This document shows, piece by piece, positions 27,751 through 36,291 of a DNA stretch of 64,000 nt. This DNA is from Paenibacillus sp. 481 (GTDB lineage: Bacteria; Bacillota; Bacilli; Paenibacillales; Paenibacillaceae), in the NCBI RefSeq assembly GCF_021223605.1, contig NZ_CP075175.1, positions 1,387,001-1,451,000 on the forward strand. The letters run 5' to 3'. The notes beneath the pieces were generated by a model. It saw only the letters and a list, made by a program, of their open reading frames with translations, was not told where the DNA came from and ran no database searches. The first letter of the stretch is position 1. Every line of letters starts with the position of its first letter. The position numbers were made by a program, and so were the translations under genes.

Positions 27751-28185
27751 TTAGCTTGCTCTAGGCATCTGTCGATAACTTGGAAGTTGTTCATTTTCAA
27801 GCATATGAACTAAATTGTAGTTGGATTCAAACCAAATATGAACCATCATGGAGCCTTTTTTTACGGAAAAGTCGAACGAAATCTCGCCGTGTGTCCATTT
27901 CTTCTTCCGTTTCAACACGTCAATGGCCATTTGCCGCAGCGTCGAAACATGTAGTCTGCTCAGGCCCTCTGGAATAGGTTTCATAACTCCATCACGACAC
28001 TCTAGAGCATCGTGCTTGACTCCGAATTTACCGATAACATCATTTCGAATACATACGACAATTGTTCCACCCGAAAGACCAATTAACTCTGACTCCAGCT
28101 CTTCCATAACAAGACTCAGCTGTCTTGCTAAAGGCAAATGACTAACTTTACCCACAACATCCCTCCAACTAAATACAAAATCCAT
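27751..28185 (-). CDS. Uncharacterised 144-aa cytosolic protein
   Basis: A mixed alpha/beta protein without membrane segments or recognised motifs. It starts MDFVFSWRDVVGK, has a central beta region (GTIVVCIRNDVIGKFG) and a basic patch KRKKKW near residue 95. The frame is clean and codon use resembles neighbours. It is flanked by terminators and convergent with the SASP gene, so it is transcribed alone. I cannot assign a family or function. Confidence 0.6.
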   Translation of the reverse strand: MDFVFSWRDVVGKVSHLPLARQLSLVMEELESELIGLSGGTIVVCIRNDVIGKFGVKHDALECRDGVMKPIPEGLSRLHVSTLRQMAIDVLKRKKKWTHGEISFDFSVKKGSMMVHIWFESNYNLVHMLENEQLPSYRQMPRAS

Positions 28186-28367
28186 ATAATAGAATTAAAT
28201 GGCTCATATCCCCATTATAAGATCGTTTATACTTTCATTCAACACAAATTTACAAAATCCCCCTCAAAATATCATATTTTTTTCCGTTTATCCGACAGGA
28301 TTCTTCATGAATCATTCTAAATGTTCTACTGTTCCACAGGCCCTCTAACGAATGACCTGCAACATGC

Positions 28368-28397
28368 AAAAAAGCGGCCCCGTTATGGGACCGCTTG
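28368..28397 (-). terminator. Terminator of the PepF-MFS operon
   Basis: The minus-strand stem AAGCGGTCCC/GGGGCCGCTT with an ATAAC loop and a run of six T, about 20 bp after the MFS stop. Confidence 0.9.
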
Positions 28398-28416
28398 TCT
28401 TATACCTTAAACTTAA

Positions 28417-29601
28417 CTATTTCGCGTTAGGCATTAACTTTTCAGACGCTTTTTCACGGAAGAATCGCCATATCAAGAAACCGACTGCACCTAGTGCTGC
28501 ACACACTGCGCCAAACAAATACATCGCAGTACCGCCATATGCTTCTTGAAGCGCTCCACCCGCTGCTCCGCCTGCCAAACCAGCCAAGCCTAGGAACACC
28601 ATACCAAGCAAAGCTTGGCCTGTTGCTGCCAATTGCTGTGGCAACACGTTCGACACGAATTCAATCGCCACAACCCAGAGTGCCACATACGTAAATGCAT
28701 GGGCAAATTGCAAGGCGATAACGACCCATGGATCGGTTACGAATGCATATAGCAACCATCTACCTACGTACAAGAACGATACGACGGTCAGCATCACCAA
28801 CATCCGATCGCGACGCATAATACGTCCCATTACAGCAAAGCCAATAATTTCACTTAAGCCTGCTACAGCCCATGCCCAAGATACTTGGGCAGTGGAAGCA
28901 CCAAGATCACTCAAATGAAGCGACAGCAAACCGTCGTTCATCCGGTGCGGCATGGCCACTAGAAAAATCAAACCGAAGAAGATCAGCAAGGACGGCATGC
29001 TAAGTGCTTGACGAACAACTTTCCAGCTTATAGCAGGTTCCGTTCCGGCTGTAGGTTCAACCTTCGGCTCTTTAAGTAAGAACATACCGATAAGCAGACC
29101 GCCCCAAATCGGCAAGTACATCCACATTAACGAGTCAACGCCGCCCCACAGGTCAAAATATTGACCAAGCACGAGCGCTGTAATCGTGAAACCAACCGAG
29201 CCCCACAGTCGAATATCACTGTAGGACGTGTTGGCAGCTGCGGCTGTTTTGACCGATAGCGTATCTAAGAGCGTTACTGCTGGCAAGAAGCAAATATAGA
29301 GCACGAGCAAGCTAACAGCAGCCATCATACGTCCCGTGGACAAGAATAAGCATGCAGCCGCAAGCCCTTTCGCAATCCACAAGCCGTACAGCAGCGGCTT
29401 CGTAGCCTTAATTCGATCACTCCATACGCCTACGATCGGCTGCGCGAACATAGCCAAAAACGGCCCCAGCATAAGTAATGTTCCGACTTCTAGCGAGTCA
29501 AATCCCCGATCACTTAGTAACAGTGGCAAATAAGGGATTAACAGCGCATTTGTCGAATAAAATAAAGCGGTAAACAATTTCAATAAACCATTTGACGTCA
29601 A
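28417..29601 (-). CDS. MFS transporter, PPP/nucleoside-H+ symporter-like family
   Basis: A 394-aa permease with 12 hydrophobic helices. The start (KLFTALFYSTNALLIPYLPLLL) and GPFLAMFAQPIVGVWSDRIK are typical of the LacY/PPP (3-phenylpropionate) MFS branch. TTG 29601 is the start, behind AGAGGAAG. It follows the oligoendopeptidase gene by about 57 bp on the same strand and is followed by a strong terminator, so the two are probably one transcript. The substrate is unknown; a peptide or aromatic acid would fit only loosely. Confidence 0.83.
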   Translation of the reverse strand: MTSNGLLKLFTALFYSTNALLIPYLPLLLSDRGFDSLEVGTLLMLGPFLAMFAQPIVGVWSDRIKATKPLLYGLWIAKGLAAACLFLSTGRMMAAVSLLVLYICFLPAVTLLDTLSVKTAAAANTSYSDIRLWGSVGFTITALVLGQYFDLWGGVDSLMWMYLPIWGGLLIGMFLLKEPKVEPTAGTEPAISWKVVRQALSMPSLLIFFGLIFLVAMPHRMNDGLLSLHLSDLGASTAQVSWAWAVAGLSEIIGFAVMGRIMRRDRMLVMLTVVSFLYVGRWLLYAFVTDPWVVIALQFAHAFTYVALWVVAIEFVSNVLPQQLAATGQALLGMVFLGLAGLAGGAAGGALQEAYGGTAMYLFGAVCAALGAVGFLIWRFFREKASEKLMPNAK

Positions 29602-29658
29602 AACAAACTTCCTCTCTACTCACATATCCGAACTTATTATATCTATATTTGAATATGG

Positions 29659-31449
29659 TTACTCTGTCATTTTTAAGAACTGATCCACGTCTTGCAACGT
29701 AACATCAATTGCACTCTGCCAGAAATCTGGCTTCGTTAAATCAACGCCTAGATGCTTCTGCGCCAGATCCTCAACCGTCATGCTGCCCGTATCGCGCAAG
29801 AGCGCGTCATACTTGTCCGCAAACGATGCGCCCTCTTCAAGCGCACGTGCGTATAAGCCTGTACTGAACAAGTAGCCGAACGTGTAAGGGAAGTTGTAGA
29901 ACGCAACATTTGTAATATAAAAATGAAGCTTCGACGCCCAGAAATGCGGGTGTACGGAACCAAGCGCTCCACAGTATGCTTCCTGTTGCGCTTCTTCCAT
30001 CAACTGACACAGTTGATCCGTTGTCAGTAGACCTGATTTACGCTGCTCATAGAACCGCGTTTCGAACAAGAAACGTGCATGAATGTTCATGTAGAATGCG
30101 ATGGAGCGCTGAATTTTGTCTTCAAGCAACGCCAATTTCTCCTGCTCATCCTTCGCTTCTTTAACAGCCGAATCAGACACGATCATTTCAGCGAACGTAG
30201 AAGCGGTTTCCGCAACGTTCATCGCATACTTTTTGCTAAACGGAGGCAGATCCTCCATTACATATGTATGATATCCGTGTCCAAGTTCATGCGCCAACGT
30301 CGAGACATTGCTAGGCGTGCCTGCATAAGTCATAAAAATACGAGACTGACCGCTAACTGGCATCGACGTACAGAACCCGCCTGGGCGCTTGCCTGGGCGA
30401 TCTTCCACTTCGATCCAATCGTTGTCAAATGCATGCTCTGTATAGTCAGCCAGCTTGGAGCTGAACTTACGGAATTGCTCGACGATAAAGCTTGCGCCCT
30501 CATCGTAAGAAATAGTAGCTTGTGTGCTGCCAAGTGGCGCATCAACATCGCACCAAGAAAGCTTTTCAACACCAAGCAGCTTCGCTTTGCGCTCCAAGTA
30601 TTTCACGAATGCAGGCTTGTTGCGTACAATCGTGTCCCACATTGCATCCAACGTTGCTTGCGACATGCGATTATAATCGAGCGGCTCTTTCAATACATTT
30701 TCCCAGCCACGATGCTCGTACAACTTCAATCGGAAGCCCGCGATGCGATTAAGCGCATCTGCACAGAAATCCGCTTTCTCACTCCATGCTTCTTCCCACT
30801 GCTCGAACACACGCTCACGCACTTCACGGCTCGGACTAGACAACTTGTTGTGCGCTTGTCCAGCCGACAACTGCGTTACCTTGCCATCTTCTTCGTGATC
30901 AATGCGAATGTGAGAAACAATCGTATTGTACAACTGGCCCCAGCCATGGTAGCCATCAATTGCTAAGTCGCCAGCAAGTGCTTCTTGCTCTGGTGGCAGC
31001 TTTTCCTGTGCTTCCTTGCGACGTTCCGTCAGATTAAAGGCGATATCTGCAATGTCAGGCAATGCTAAGAAAGTATTCCATACATCGTCCGGCATTTGAC
31101 GGACAAGTTCACTATAATTCGTACTCACCGTAAGCAAGCTTGCACTAATCGACTGCACACGGCCGTGTAATTGCACGGCTTTCTTATCTTTTGTATTCGC
31201 TGCACACAGGCAGGAAATAAACGATGAGGCCTCACCTAAACGTACAAACACATCTTGTAATTGCTGCGTGATATGTACAAGCGAATTTGTCGCTTCAACT
31301 GATTGCGGAGACTCTGTTTCGCTTACAAGAGTTCCTAGCGCTGCTAATTGTTGTTCAACTTCAGCCAAAAATTGTTGCAAAGCCTCAGAATCGGAACCAC
31401 CTGCAAAAAACACTTCCAAGTCCCAAGTTTGGTTTAACGGATGTTTCAT
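29659..31449 (-). CDS. pepF: M3-family oligoendopeptidase F
   Basis: A 596-aa zinc metallopeptidase of the PepF clade that degrades short peptides in the cytoplasm. The zinc site is HELGHGYH (HExxH) in STLAHELGHGYHTYV, with the third ligand Glu in NVAETASTFAEM. The N-terminal helical PepF domain (NQTWDLEVFF at the start) is complete. ATG 31449 follows AAAGGTG; a GTG at 31458 gives three extra residues and has no good site. It is the first gene of a two-gene unit with the MFS permease. A long plus-strand frame at 30079-30966 is its shadow. Confidence 0.95.
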   Translation of the reverse strand: MKHPLNQTWDLEVFFAGGSDSEALQQFLAEVEQQLAALGTLVSETESPQSVEATNSLVHITQQLQDVFVRLGEASSFISCLCAANTKDKKAVQLHGRVQSISASLLTVSTNYSELVRQMPDDVWNTFLALPDIADIAFNLTERRKEAQEKLPPEQEALAGDLAIDGYHGWGQLYNTIVSHIRIDHEEDGKVTQLSAGQAHNKLSSPSREVRERVFEQWEEAWSEKADFCADALNRIAGFRLKLYEHRGWENVLKEPLDYNRMSQATLDAMWDTIVRNKPAFVKYLERKAKLLGVEKLSWCDVDAPLGSTQATISYDEGASFIVEQFRKFSSKLADYTEHAFDNDWIEVEDRPGKRPGGFCTSMPVSGQSRIFMTYAGTPSNVSTLAHELGHGYHTYVMEDLPPFSKKYAMNVAETASTFAEMIVSDSAVKEAKDEQEKLALLEDKIQRSIAFYMNIHARFLFETRFYEQRKSGLLTTDQLCQLMEEAQQEAYCGALGSVHPHFWASKLHFYITNVAFYNFPYTFGYLFSTGLYARALEEGASFADKYDALLRDTGSMTVEDLAQKHLGVDLTKPDFWQSAIDVTLQDVDQFLKMTE

Positions 31450-31583
31450 GCTACACACACCTTTCTCAAGTTGAAGTCGGTATTGTTCGGTTGGTATGGT
31501 TTGCGTTTGTATTTTCGACCATCACCGTGTATAACTAAACTATATCATTATACATCTTTTATGACTAAAGGAGGAGGATGAAG

Positions 31584-31817
31584 TTGAGACCGTTACAAAT
31601 ATCAGCTGACACCGCGTTGAAGCTATCCAAAGCACTTGGTATCCCATTGGAGCACTTGATGCATACGCCGCAGCATATTTTATTGCAGAAGCTATCACAG
31701 CTTGCGCAAGAAGAAACAGCTGCACAAGCAGAAGCGCAATCTCAAGAAACGCAAGCAACGGAGCGTAAAGACGAACAAGCCGCTATTTCGGAATCAAGTG
31801 AGGACAGCAAATCATGA
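31584..31817 (+). CDS. yycC: YycC-like protein with an acidic tail
   Basis: A 77-aa protein. The first 45 residues (RPLQISADTALKLSKALGIP, then MHTPQHILLQKL) match the small YycC family of Bacillales, which is usually only about 50 aa. The remaining 30 residues are Glu/Gln/Ala/Ser-rich and likely disordered. TTG 31584 is nine bases behind AAGGAGG; ATG 31578 is also possible but too close to that site. Its stop overlaps the next start by 4 bp (31814-31817). The function is unknown. Confidence 0.78.
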   Translation: MRPLQISADTALKLSKALGIPLEHLMHTPQHILLQKLSQLAQEETAAQAEAQSQETQATERKDEQAAISESSEDSKS

Positions 31818-32041
31818 TTCCATTAGCCAACACGCTGCCTTACGATGAACAAATGGGGGACATTATTGCACAGTGTCCTTTTTGCGGACAAGATCATGTC
31901 CTGCTGCCACTCAAGCCGAAAGACATCACTATTATCCAAGGCGGCAAAAAACATTTGCTCGTCTTTCCATGCTGCCATCATCGTGTAACGATTGTTGATG
32001 CCGATCAAGACTATTTGTTGGCAAACTGCGCCATAAGGTAA
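31814..32041 (+). CDS. Small zinc-ribbon-like protein
   Basis: A 75-aa protein with one likely zinc site: CPFCG near residue 21 and FPCCHH near 52. Short beta strands lie between them. It overlaps the YycC-like gene by ATGA, so it is translationally coupled. It could bind nucleic acid or a partner protein, but no family was recognised. Confidence 0.68.
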   Translation: MIPLANTLPYDEQMGDIIAQCPFCGQDHVLLPLKPKDITIIQGGKKHLLVFPCCHHRVTIVDADQDYLLANCAIR

Positions 32042-32160
32042 AGCCCCTTCTGCTTCTGCTAACGATGGGATATACAACCTGTACACTCTGTACCTATTGT
32101 TTATCCTTGTCGTTATCGTGACAGGGGGCTTCACCGCTCGGTGTTCCATTTCACAATGAA

Positions 32161-32898
32161 TTAACCCGATATATACTTTAATTTCGTACTCTTTTCTTCC
32201 AGCTTCACATCTGGTTCACCTAGCTTATCCGCAGCCATCCGCTCCCGCATCACTACCCATTGCTCACGGGCAGCGCGAATCACAGAAGCATCCATAATCC
32301 GCTTATCATGAATGATACGGGCAAAACATTTTGCGGCATCGTTATATTGGCTCAGTCGCAAATGCATTTCCCCGATCATGTAAATAAGCTTCGCATCATT
32401 TTGATCGCGCCACTCTTGCTCGTACGTGTTAATGTAAGCATCAAGCGCAAATTGCAAATAACGCTTCTCTAGCTCTTCTGCACCGCGATAACGAAATAAC
32501 CAAGCCATATGATGAAGCAATCCGGCTATGACACGTTGACTCTCCGAAATAGCTTGCGCTGTAACTAGCGCCAATTGATACGTCTCCAACGCTATTTCCC
32601 ATGAACGCTCACCACCATATTCACGTGATTGCCATTGCTTAGCTACCTTCGCTTCAAACGCAACACGTTGATGCGGAAGCCAGCGTTTGGTTGCATGCTC
32701 TGTTGAGGCACAGCCACATTTGGGACATACCCGCACAACGTAAAAATCAGGGTTAGGTCTGTCCTCTTTATAATGAGGACAAAAGTCACTATCCATTTTA
32801 TAAGGCCGCTTGAAGCTCGAACGCACTCGTGAAGTTTTGAATGTATGCTCACAGTACGGACAATCTGCATCGATTTGGAATAGCGCTTCTATTATCAC
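32161..32898 (-). CDS. DUF2225 family protein
   Basis: A 245-aa protein. An N-terminal treble-clef or zinc-ribbon region has CPYCEHTFKTSR, then DFCPHY and VCPKCGCAST. The rest is helical and TPR-like (YQLALVTAQAI, FALDAYINTYE, EMHLRLSQYNDAAKCFARII). These features fit DUF2225, a Firmicute family of unknown function. It starts 18 bp after the globin gene on the same strand, so the two are likely co-transcribed. Confidence 0.83.
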   Translation of the reverse strand: MIIEALFQIDADCPYCEHTFKTSRVRSSFKRPYKMDSDFCPHYKEDRPNPDFYVVRVCPKCGCASTEHATKRWLPHQRVAFEAKVAKQWQSREYGGERSWEIALETYQLALVTAQAISESQRVIAGLLHHMAWLFRYRGAEELEKRYLQFALDAYINTYEQEWRDQNDAKLIYMIGEMHLRLSQYNDAAKCFARIIHDKRIMDASVIRAAREQWVVMRERMAADKLGEPDVKLEEKSTKLKYISG

Positions 32899-32916
32899 GG
32901 AAGTTCTCCTCTTCTG

Positions 32917-33297
32917 CTAAGGTGTATTTACAAAATGATAGGCTGGCCCCGATAAACGCTGGATAACCATATCCGCCAACTCATTATCCATCCCAATTTC
33001 GTCTAACGCCTCGCGCATACATTGTAGCCAAGCATCCGCTTTTTCACGTGTAATCGGAAACGGCATATGTCGAGCGCGCATCATCGGATGTCCATACTGC
33101 TCTGAGAACAGCATCGGCCCACCAAAAAATTGGGACAAGAACATATATTGTTTTTCGATGACCGGATCAATATCTTCCGGAAAAAGTGGGCCAATCAACG
33201 GATTTGCCTGCACTTTCGGATAAAAAGCTTCAACGATTTGGCGAACACCTGCTTCGCCGCCAACCGCTTCATATATGGTTTGATTGTATTTTTGCAT
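32917..33297 (-). CDS. Truncated hemoglobin, group II (HbO-like)
   Basis: A 126-aa 2-over-2 globin. The proximal heme ligand is H77 in RARHMPFPI, tyrosine B10 is Y26 in EAFYPKV, and group II tryptophan G8 is W89 in ADAWLQCM. The length is typical. The family binds oxygen or NO and is often linked to thiol/NO stress in Bacillales (YjbI is the B. subtilis member, near the spx-linked yjbH). Here the partner downstream is the DUF2225 gene. Confidence 0.94.
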   Translation of the reverse strand: MQKYNQTIYEAVGGEAGVRQIVEAFYPKVQANPLIGPLFPEDIDPVIEKQYMFLSQFFGGPMLFSEQYGHPMMRARHMPFPITREKADAWLQCMREALDEIGMDNELADMVIQRLSGPAYHFVNTP

Positions 33298-33499
33298 CGT
33301 CTACTCCTTAATACGCGTTAATCGTTAATGGTTACAAAAAAAGTGCTTTTTTGGTTTAAGTGTATAGGCAAATAGTATCATTTATCTGATGCCGACGAAA
33401 GGCTCATTTTTATGAACACATCCTTGTTTCATTCCTAATTGATCCGATGTGCCTAATCAGAGCATACAATCACCGTCATTCGCTATGCTTAACGTAAAC

Positions 33500-33529
33500 A
33501 AAAAGACGCTGATTAACATTCAGCGCCGT
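33500..33529 (-). terminator. Terminator downstream of a 30-codon gene
   Basis: Minus-strand arms CGCTGA/TCAGCG with a seven-base loop followed by TCTTTTTG, about 20 bp past the microprotein stop. It gives that small ORF its own transcription unit. Confidence 0.75.
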
Positions 33530-33549
33530 ACTGTATCGAATGAATATGT

Positions 33550-33642
33550 TTAGCTTTCCCAATCCTCTTCCGGTGGACCCATTAAAGATTCCCGAATGAC
33601 GTAGACGAAAGCGCAAACAAGGATGCCTGCTATTATGCTCAT
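33550..33642 (-). CDS. Candidate 30-aa single-pass membrane microprotein
   Basis: ATG 33642 to TAA 33550 encodes 30 residues: a hydrophobic N-terminal helix (SIIAGILVCAFVYVI) followed by an acidic, Pro-rich end (GPPEEDWES). AGGGGTG is six bases before the ATG, and a T-tailed hairpin follows the stop, so ribosome site, ORF and terminator are all in place. A second ATG at 33648 is too near the ribosome site. It fills what is otherwise a 570-bp gap. I do not recognise a family; short single-helix proteins of this kind often bind larger membrane complexes. Confidence 0.6.
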   Translation of the reverse strand: MSIIAGILVCAFVYVIRESLMGPPEEDWES

Positions 33643-33871
33643 TCCCATCACCCCTTACCGACGGATACGCATTTCATCGTTCTCTATCCTTATCTTATCA
33701 TAATCTTTCCCAGAAAAATACGCGATCATGCAACCGGTTTCTTTACATTTTGATTACAGAATGAAGACAAAATGCTTTGCGCTTACTAAGCATGAATAAG
33801 AGGGCTTGTTCATATGTTGGAGTGATACGTTTAACGTAACACATGATGTATGTCGAGGAAGGAGTTGACGC

Positions 33872-35164
33872 ATGCGCACCAACTATCGGACACGCCTAAG
33901 CACGCTAGTTATAGCGTGTTTGTTTAGCGCAGCGCTGCTGCTAATGATCCAGCACCCCTCTGTCGTCATGTCCGCGGCTGCGCGTGGCGTATCGATATGG
34001 TGGGATGTGCTTTTTCCGTCACTGCTTCCGTTCTTTATTATATCTGAAGCGTTGCTTGGGTTCGGGATCGTCCATTTCATCGGCACGCTATTAGACCCGG
34101 TGATGCGGCCACTGTTTCGTGTGCCGGGAGTAGGGGGATTTGTCGTGGCGATGGGTTACGCCTCCGGCTATCCCGTAGGGGCAAGGCTGACGACCCGATT
34201 GCGTATGCAGGGCCTGATCTCACGCGAAGAGGGCGAACGACTTGTCGCATTTACGACGACGTCTGATCCGATATTTTTGATTGGCGCTGTATCCGTCGGA
34301 TTTTTTGGCGATGCTGGCTTAGCTGTCACGCTCGCTTTGGCTCATTATTGTTCTGGCTTGCTCGTTGGTGTCCTGATGCGTTTTCACGCTTATCGGTCTC
34401 CGCTTACACAGCAACAAGAGAGCAACGATCACGAACCTAAAGCAACGCATTCGCGGCAGCGTAAATGGTCTAATTCGATTCTGTTGCGAGCATTTTATGC
34501 GATGCATGAAGCACGTCAGCAAGATGGCCGCCCGTTAGGCACATTATTGAAGGAAGCCATTGAATCTTCGTTAAAATTAATGGTCGTCGTTGGGGGCCTA
34601 GTCGTCTTTTTTTCTGTCCTGTTAGAGCTGCTTGCTACTGTTGGCATTATGAATGTGTGGAACGTACTGCTGCAAGCCGTACTGGGAGCCTTGCATTTAC
34701 CCGCTACGCTGGCTGCATCGTTTTCTGGCGGACTGTTCGAAGTCACGCTCGGGGCTAAAGAGGCGGGCGCTGCCGCAACGGCCGGTGTCCACGCGCAAGT
34801 GGTTGCGGCGGCGTGGATATTATCTTGGGCTGGCCTATCTGTCCATGCACAAGTGGCTAGCATTATGAACCAGACAGACTTACGCTACACGCCATTTTTA
34901 GTAGCTCGATTGTTGCACAGTATGATAGCTGCTGTTGCCGCCTATTTTATATATCCACTAGCGCAGCTGTGGCAGCCACAATTGGCGGCCTGGTTGCCCA
35001 ACAGCGGCCTAACTGTCACTGAATATTCGGTGTGGACGATGGCACAGCAAGCTTTGCTCACCGGGTTATGGTGGAGCTTGATTCTTTTAGCCATTTTACT
35101 CACTGTATCTTTGCTGATTCATCTGATTCGGCAGGTAAGGGTCCTTTTTTTTACGAAAAAATAA
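33872..35164 (+). CDS. ylbJ: Sporulation integral membrane protein YlbJ
   Basis: A 430-aa polytopic protein with the GATE (nucleoside-recognition) architecture. Helical hairpins include GYASGYPVGAR and TSDPIFLIGAVSVGFFG, and the C-terminal repeat has LFEVTLGAKEAG. YlbJ in B. subtilis is a mother-cell (sigma-E) membrane protein needed for normal spore cortex and heat resistance. ATG 33872 follows AAGGAG. I looked for a sigma-E promoter upstream and found no convincing match. It stands alone between the microprotein and NAD kinase genes. Confidence 0.88.
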   Translation: MRTNYRTRLSTLVIACLFSAALLLMIQHPSVVMSAAARGVSIWWDVLFPSLLPFFIISEALLGFGIVHFIGTLLDPVMRPLFRVPGVGGFVVAMGYASGYPVGARLTTRLRMQGLISREEGERLVAFTTTSDPIFLIGAVSVGFFGDAGLAVTLALAHYCSGLLVGVLMRFHAYRSPLTQQQESNDHEPKATHSRQRKWSNSILLRAFYAMHEARQQDGRPLGTLLKEAIESSLKLMVVVGGLVVFFSVLLELLATVGIMNVWNVLLQAVLGALHLPATLAASFSGGLFEVTLGAKEAGAAATAGVHAQVVAAAWILSWAGLSVHAQVASIMNQTDLRYTPFLVARLLHSMIAAVAAYFIYPLAQLWQPQLAAWLPNSGLTVTEYSVWTMAQQALLTGLWWSLILLAILLTVSLLIHLIRQVRVLFFTKK

Positions 35165-35327
35165 CGGAACACACACGAAACCGTAGCGAAACGTTATCTA
35201 TTGATAACGCGCAAACATCGGTGTAATCGAATATGGCGATTGTTTTCCATGAGCAGAACGTATAATATGAAAATGAAGTTTTTTTGATACTGCTCATTAT
35301 ATCCCGTACCAAAAAGGAGCTAACACC

Positions 35328-36161
35328 TTGAGATACGCTGTTTTACATCGAGGCGATGAACTATCTGCTTCCTTGACGAATCGTTTTCACGAACTGGCTG
35401 CTGCTCATGGGCTTACACGAGATGAATCTCACCCTGAAATTGTTATTTCAATTGGTGGGGACGGAACGATGCTGCAAGCATTTCATCAATACTTTCCGAT
35501 ATTGGATTCAACGTCATTTGTAGGTATTCATACAGGTCATCTTGGATTTTTTGCGGATTGGAAAGCAGACGAACTTGAACTGCTTGTTCAATACATGGCT
35601 GACAATATGCAGCAGGAACGAGTCGCTCCACGTACAGCGAAGTATCCGTTAATTGAGCTGGAAATCGATGGCGACGATGATATACCGAAGACGTTTATCG
35701 CTTTAAATGAGTTTACCCTTAAAGGGCTAGACGGCACACTAGTTGCCCAAATCGACATTAACGACCAGTTGTTTGAGATGTTCAGAGGCGATGGCATTTG
35801 TGTATCTACACCATCAGGAAGCACAGCCTATAATAAAAGTCTTGGCGGAGCTATGGTGCATCCTTCAATTGAATCCATTCAAATCGCCGAAATCGCTTCC
35901 ATTAACAACCGTGTGTATCGCACACTTGGTTCACCATTAATTTTACCTAAGCATCATTCCTGTAATATTTTCTCGCGCAAAAAGCAGCGGCTGCTGCTGA
36001 CGGTCGATCATCTTACTTTTCCGGTCGAAAATTTACGGTCCATCCGCTGCCGTGTTGCGAGTCAAAAAGTGACTTTTGTTCGCTATCGTCCTTTCCCGTT
36101 CTGGAATCGTGTTCGTGAAGCGTTTCTTGGCTACGACGAGAACGGGTGTCAAATCACGTAA
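35328..36161 (+). CDS. nadK: NAD kinase
   Basis: A 277-aa ATP-NAD kinase (PpnK family) that phosphorylates NAD to NADP. GGDGT is at residues 43-47, with the catalytic Asp. The second motif is the glycine-rich NAD site STPSGSTAYNKSLGG. The length equals the short cytosolic Firmicute form. TTG 35328 is the start, about eight bases behind AAGGAG. A long hairpin terminator follows and also serves the convergent YutD-like gene. Confidence 0.96.
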   Translation: MRYAVLHRGDELSASLTNRFHELAAAHGLTRDESHPEIVISIGGDGTMLQAFHQYFPILDSTSFVGIHTGHLGFFADWKADELELLVQYMADNMQQERVAPRTAKYPLIELEIDGDDDIPKTFIALNEFTLKGLDGTLVAQIDINDQLFEMFRGDGICVSTPSGSTAYNKSLGGAMVHPSIESIQIAEIASINNRVYRTLGSPLILPKHHSCNIFSRKKQRLLLTVDHLTFPVENLRSIRCRVASQKVTFVRYRPFPFWNRVREAFLGYDENGCQIT

Positions 36162-36178
36162 CTGCATAGGATCACGCA

Positions 36179-36234
36179 CAAAAAGCCCTTGAAATCGACG
36201 CATGCTTACTCATGCCGTCTGATCATAGGGCTTT
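36179..36234. terminator. Two-way terminator between nadK and the yutD-like gene
   Basis: Outer arms AAAGCCCT/AGGGCTTT and inner arms GACGCATG/CATGCCGTC. A T run follows on the minus side and CACCTTTT on the plus side. Confidence 0.82.
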
Positions 36235-36291
36235 CACCTTTTCGTGCATATGAAAGTTTACAACTCCGCATCGTTCACGTCATGCAAAGCT

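Noticed and set aside
30079-30966. 295-codon plus-strand ORF
   Set aside because: It lies wholly antisense to the well-supported oligoendopeptidase F gene and has no ribosome site or family resemblance.
33800-33871. Sigma-E promoter for ylbJ
   Set aside because: TTCATATG resembles a -35 but no CATA-type -10 lies at the right spacing; expected from biology but not supported by the sequence.
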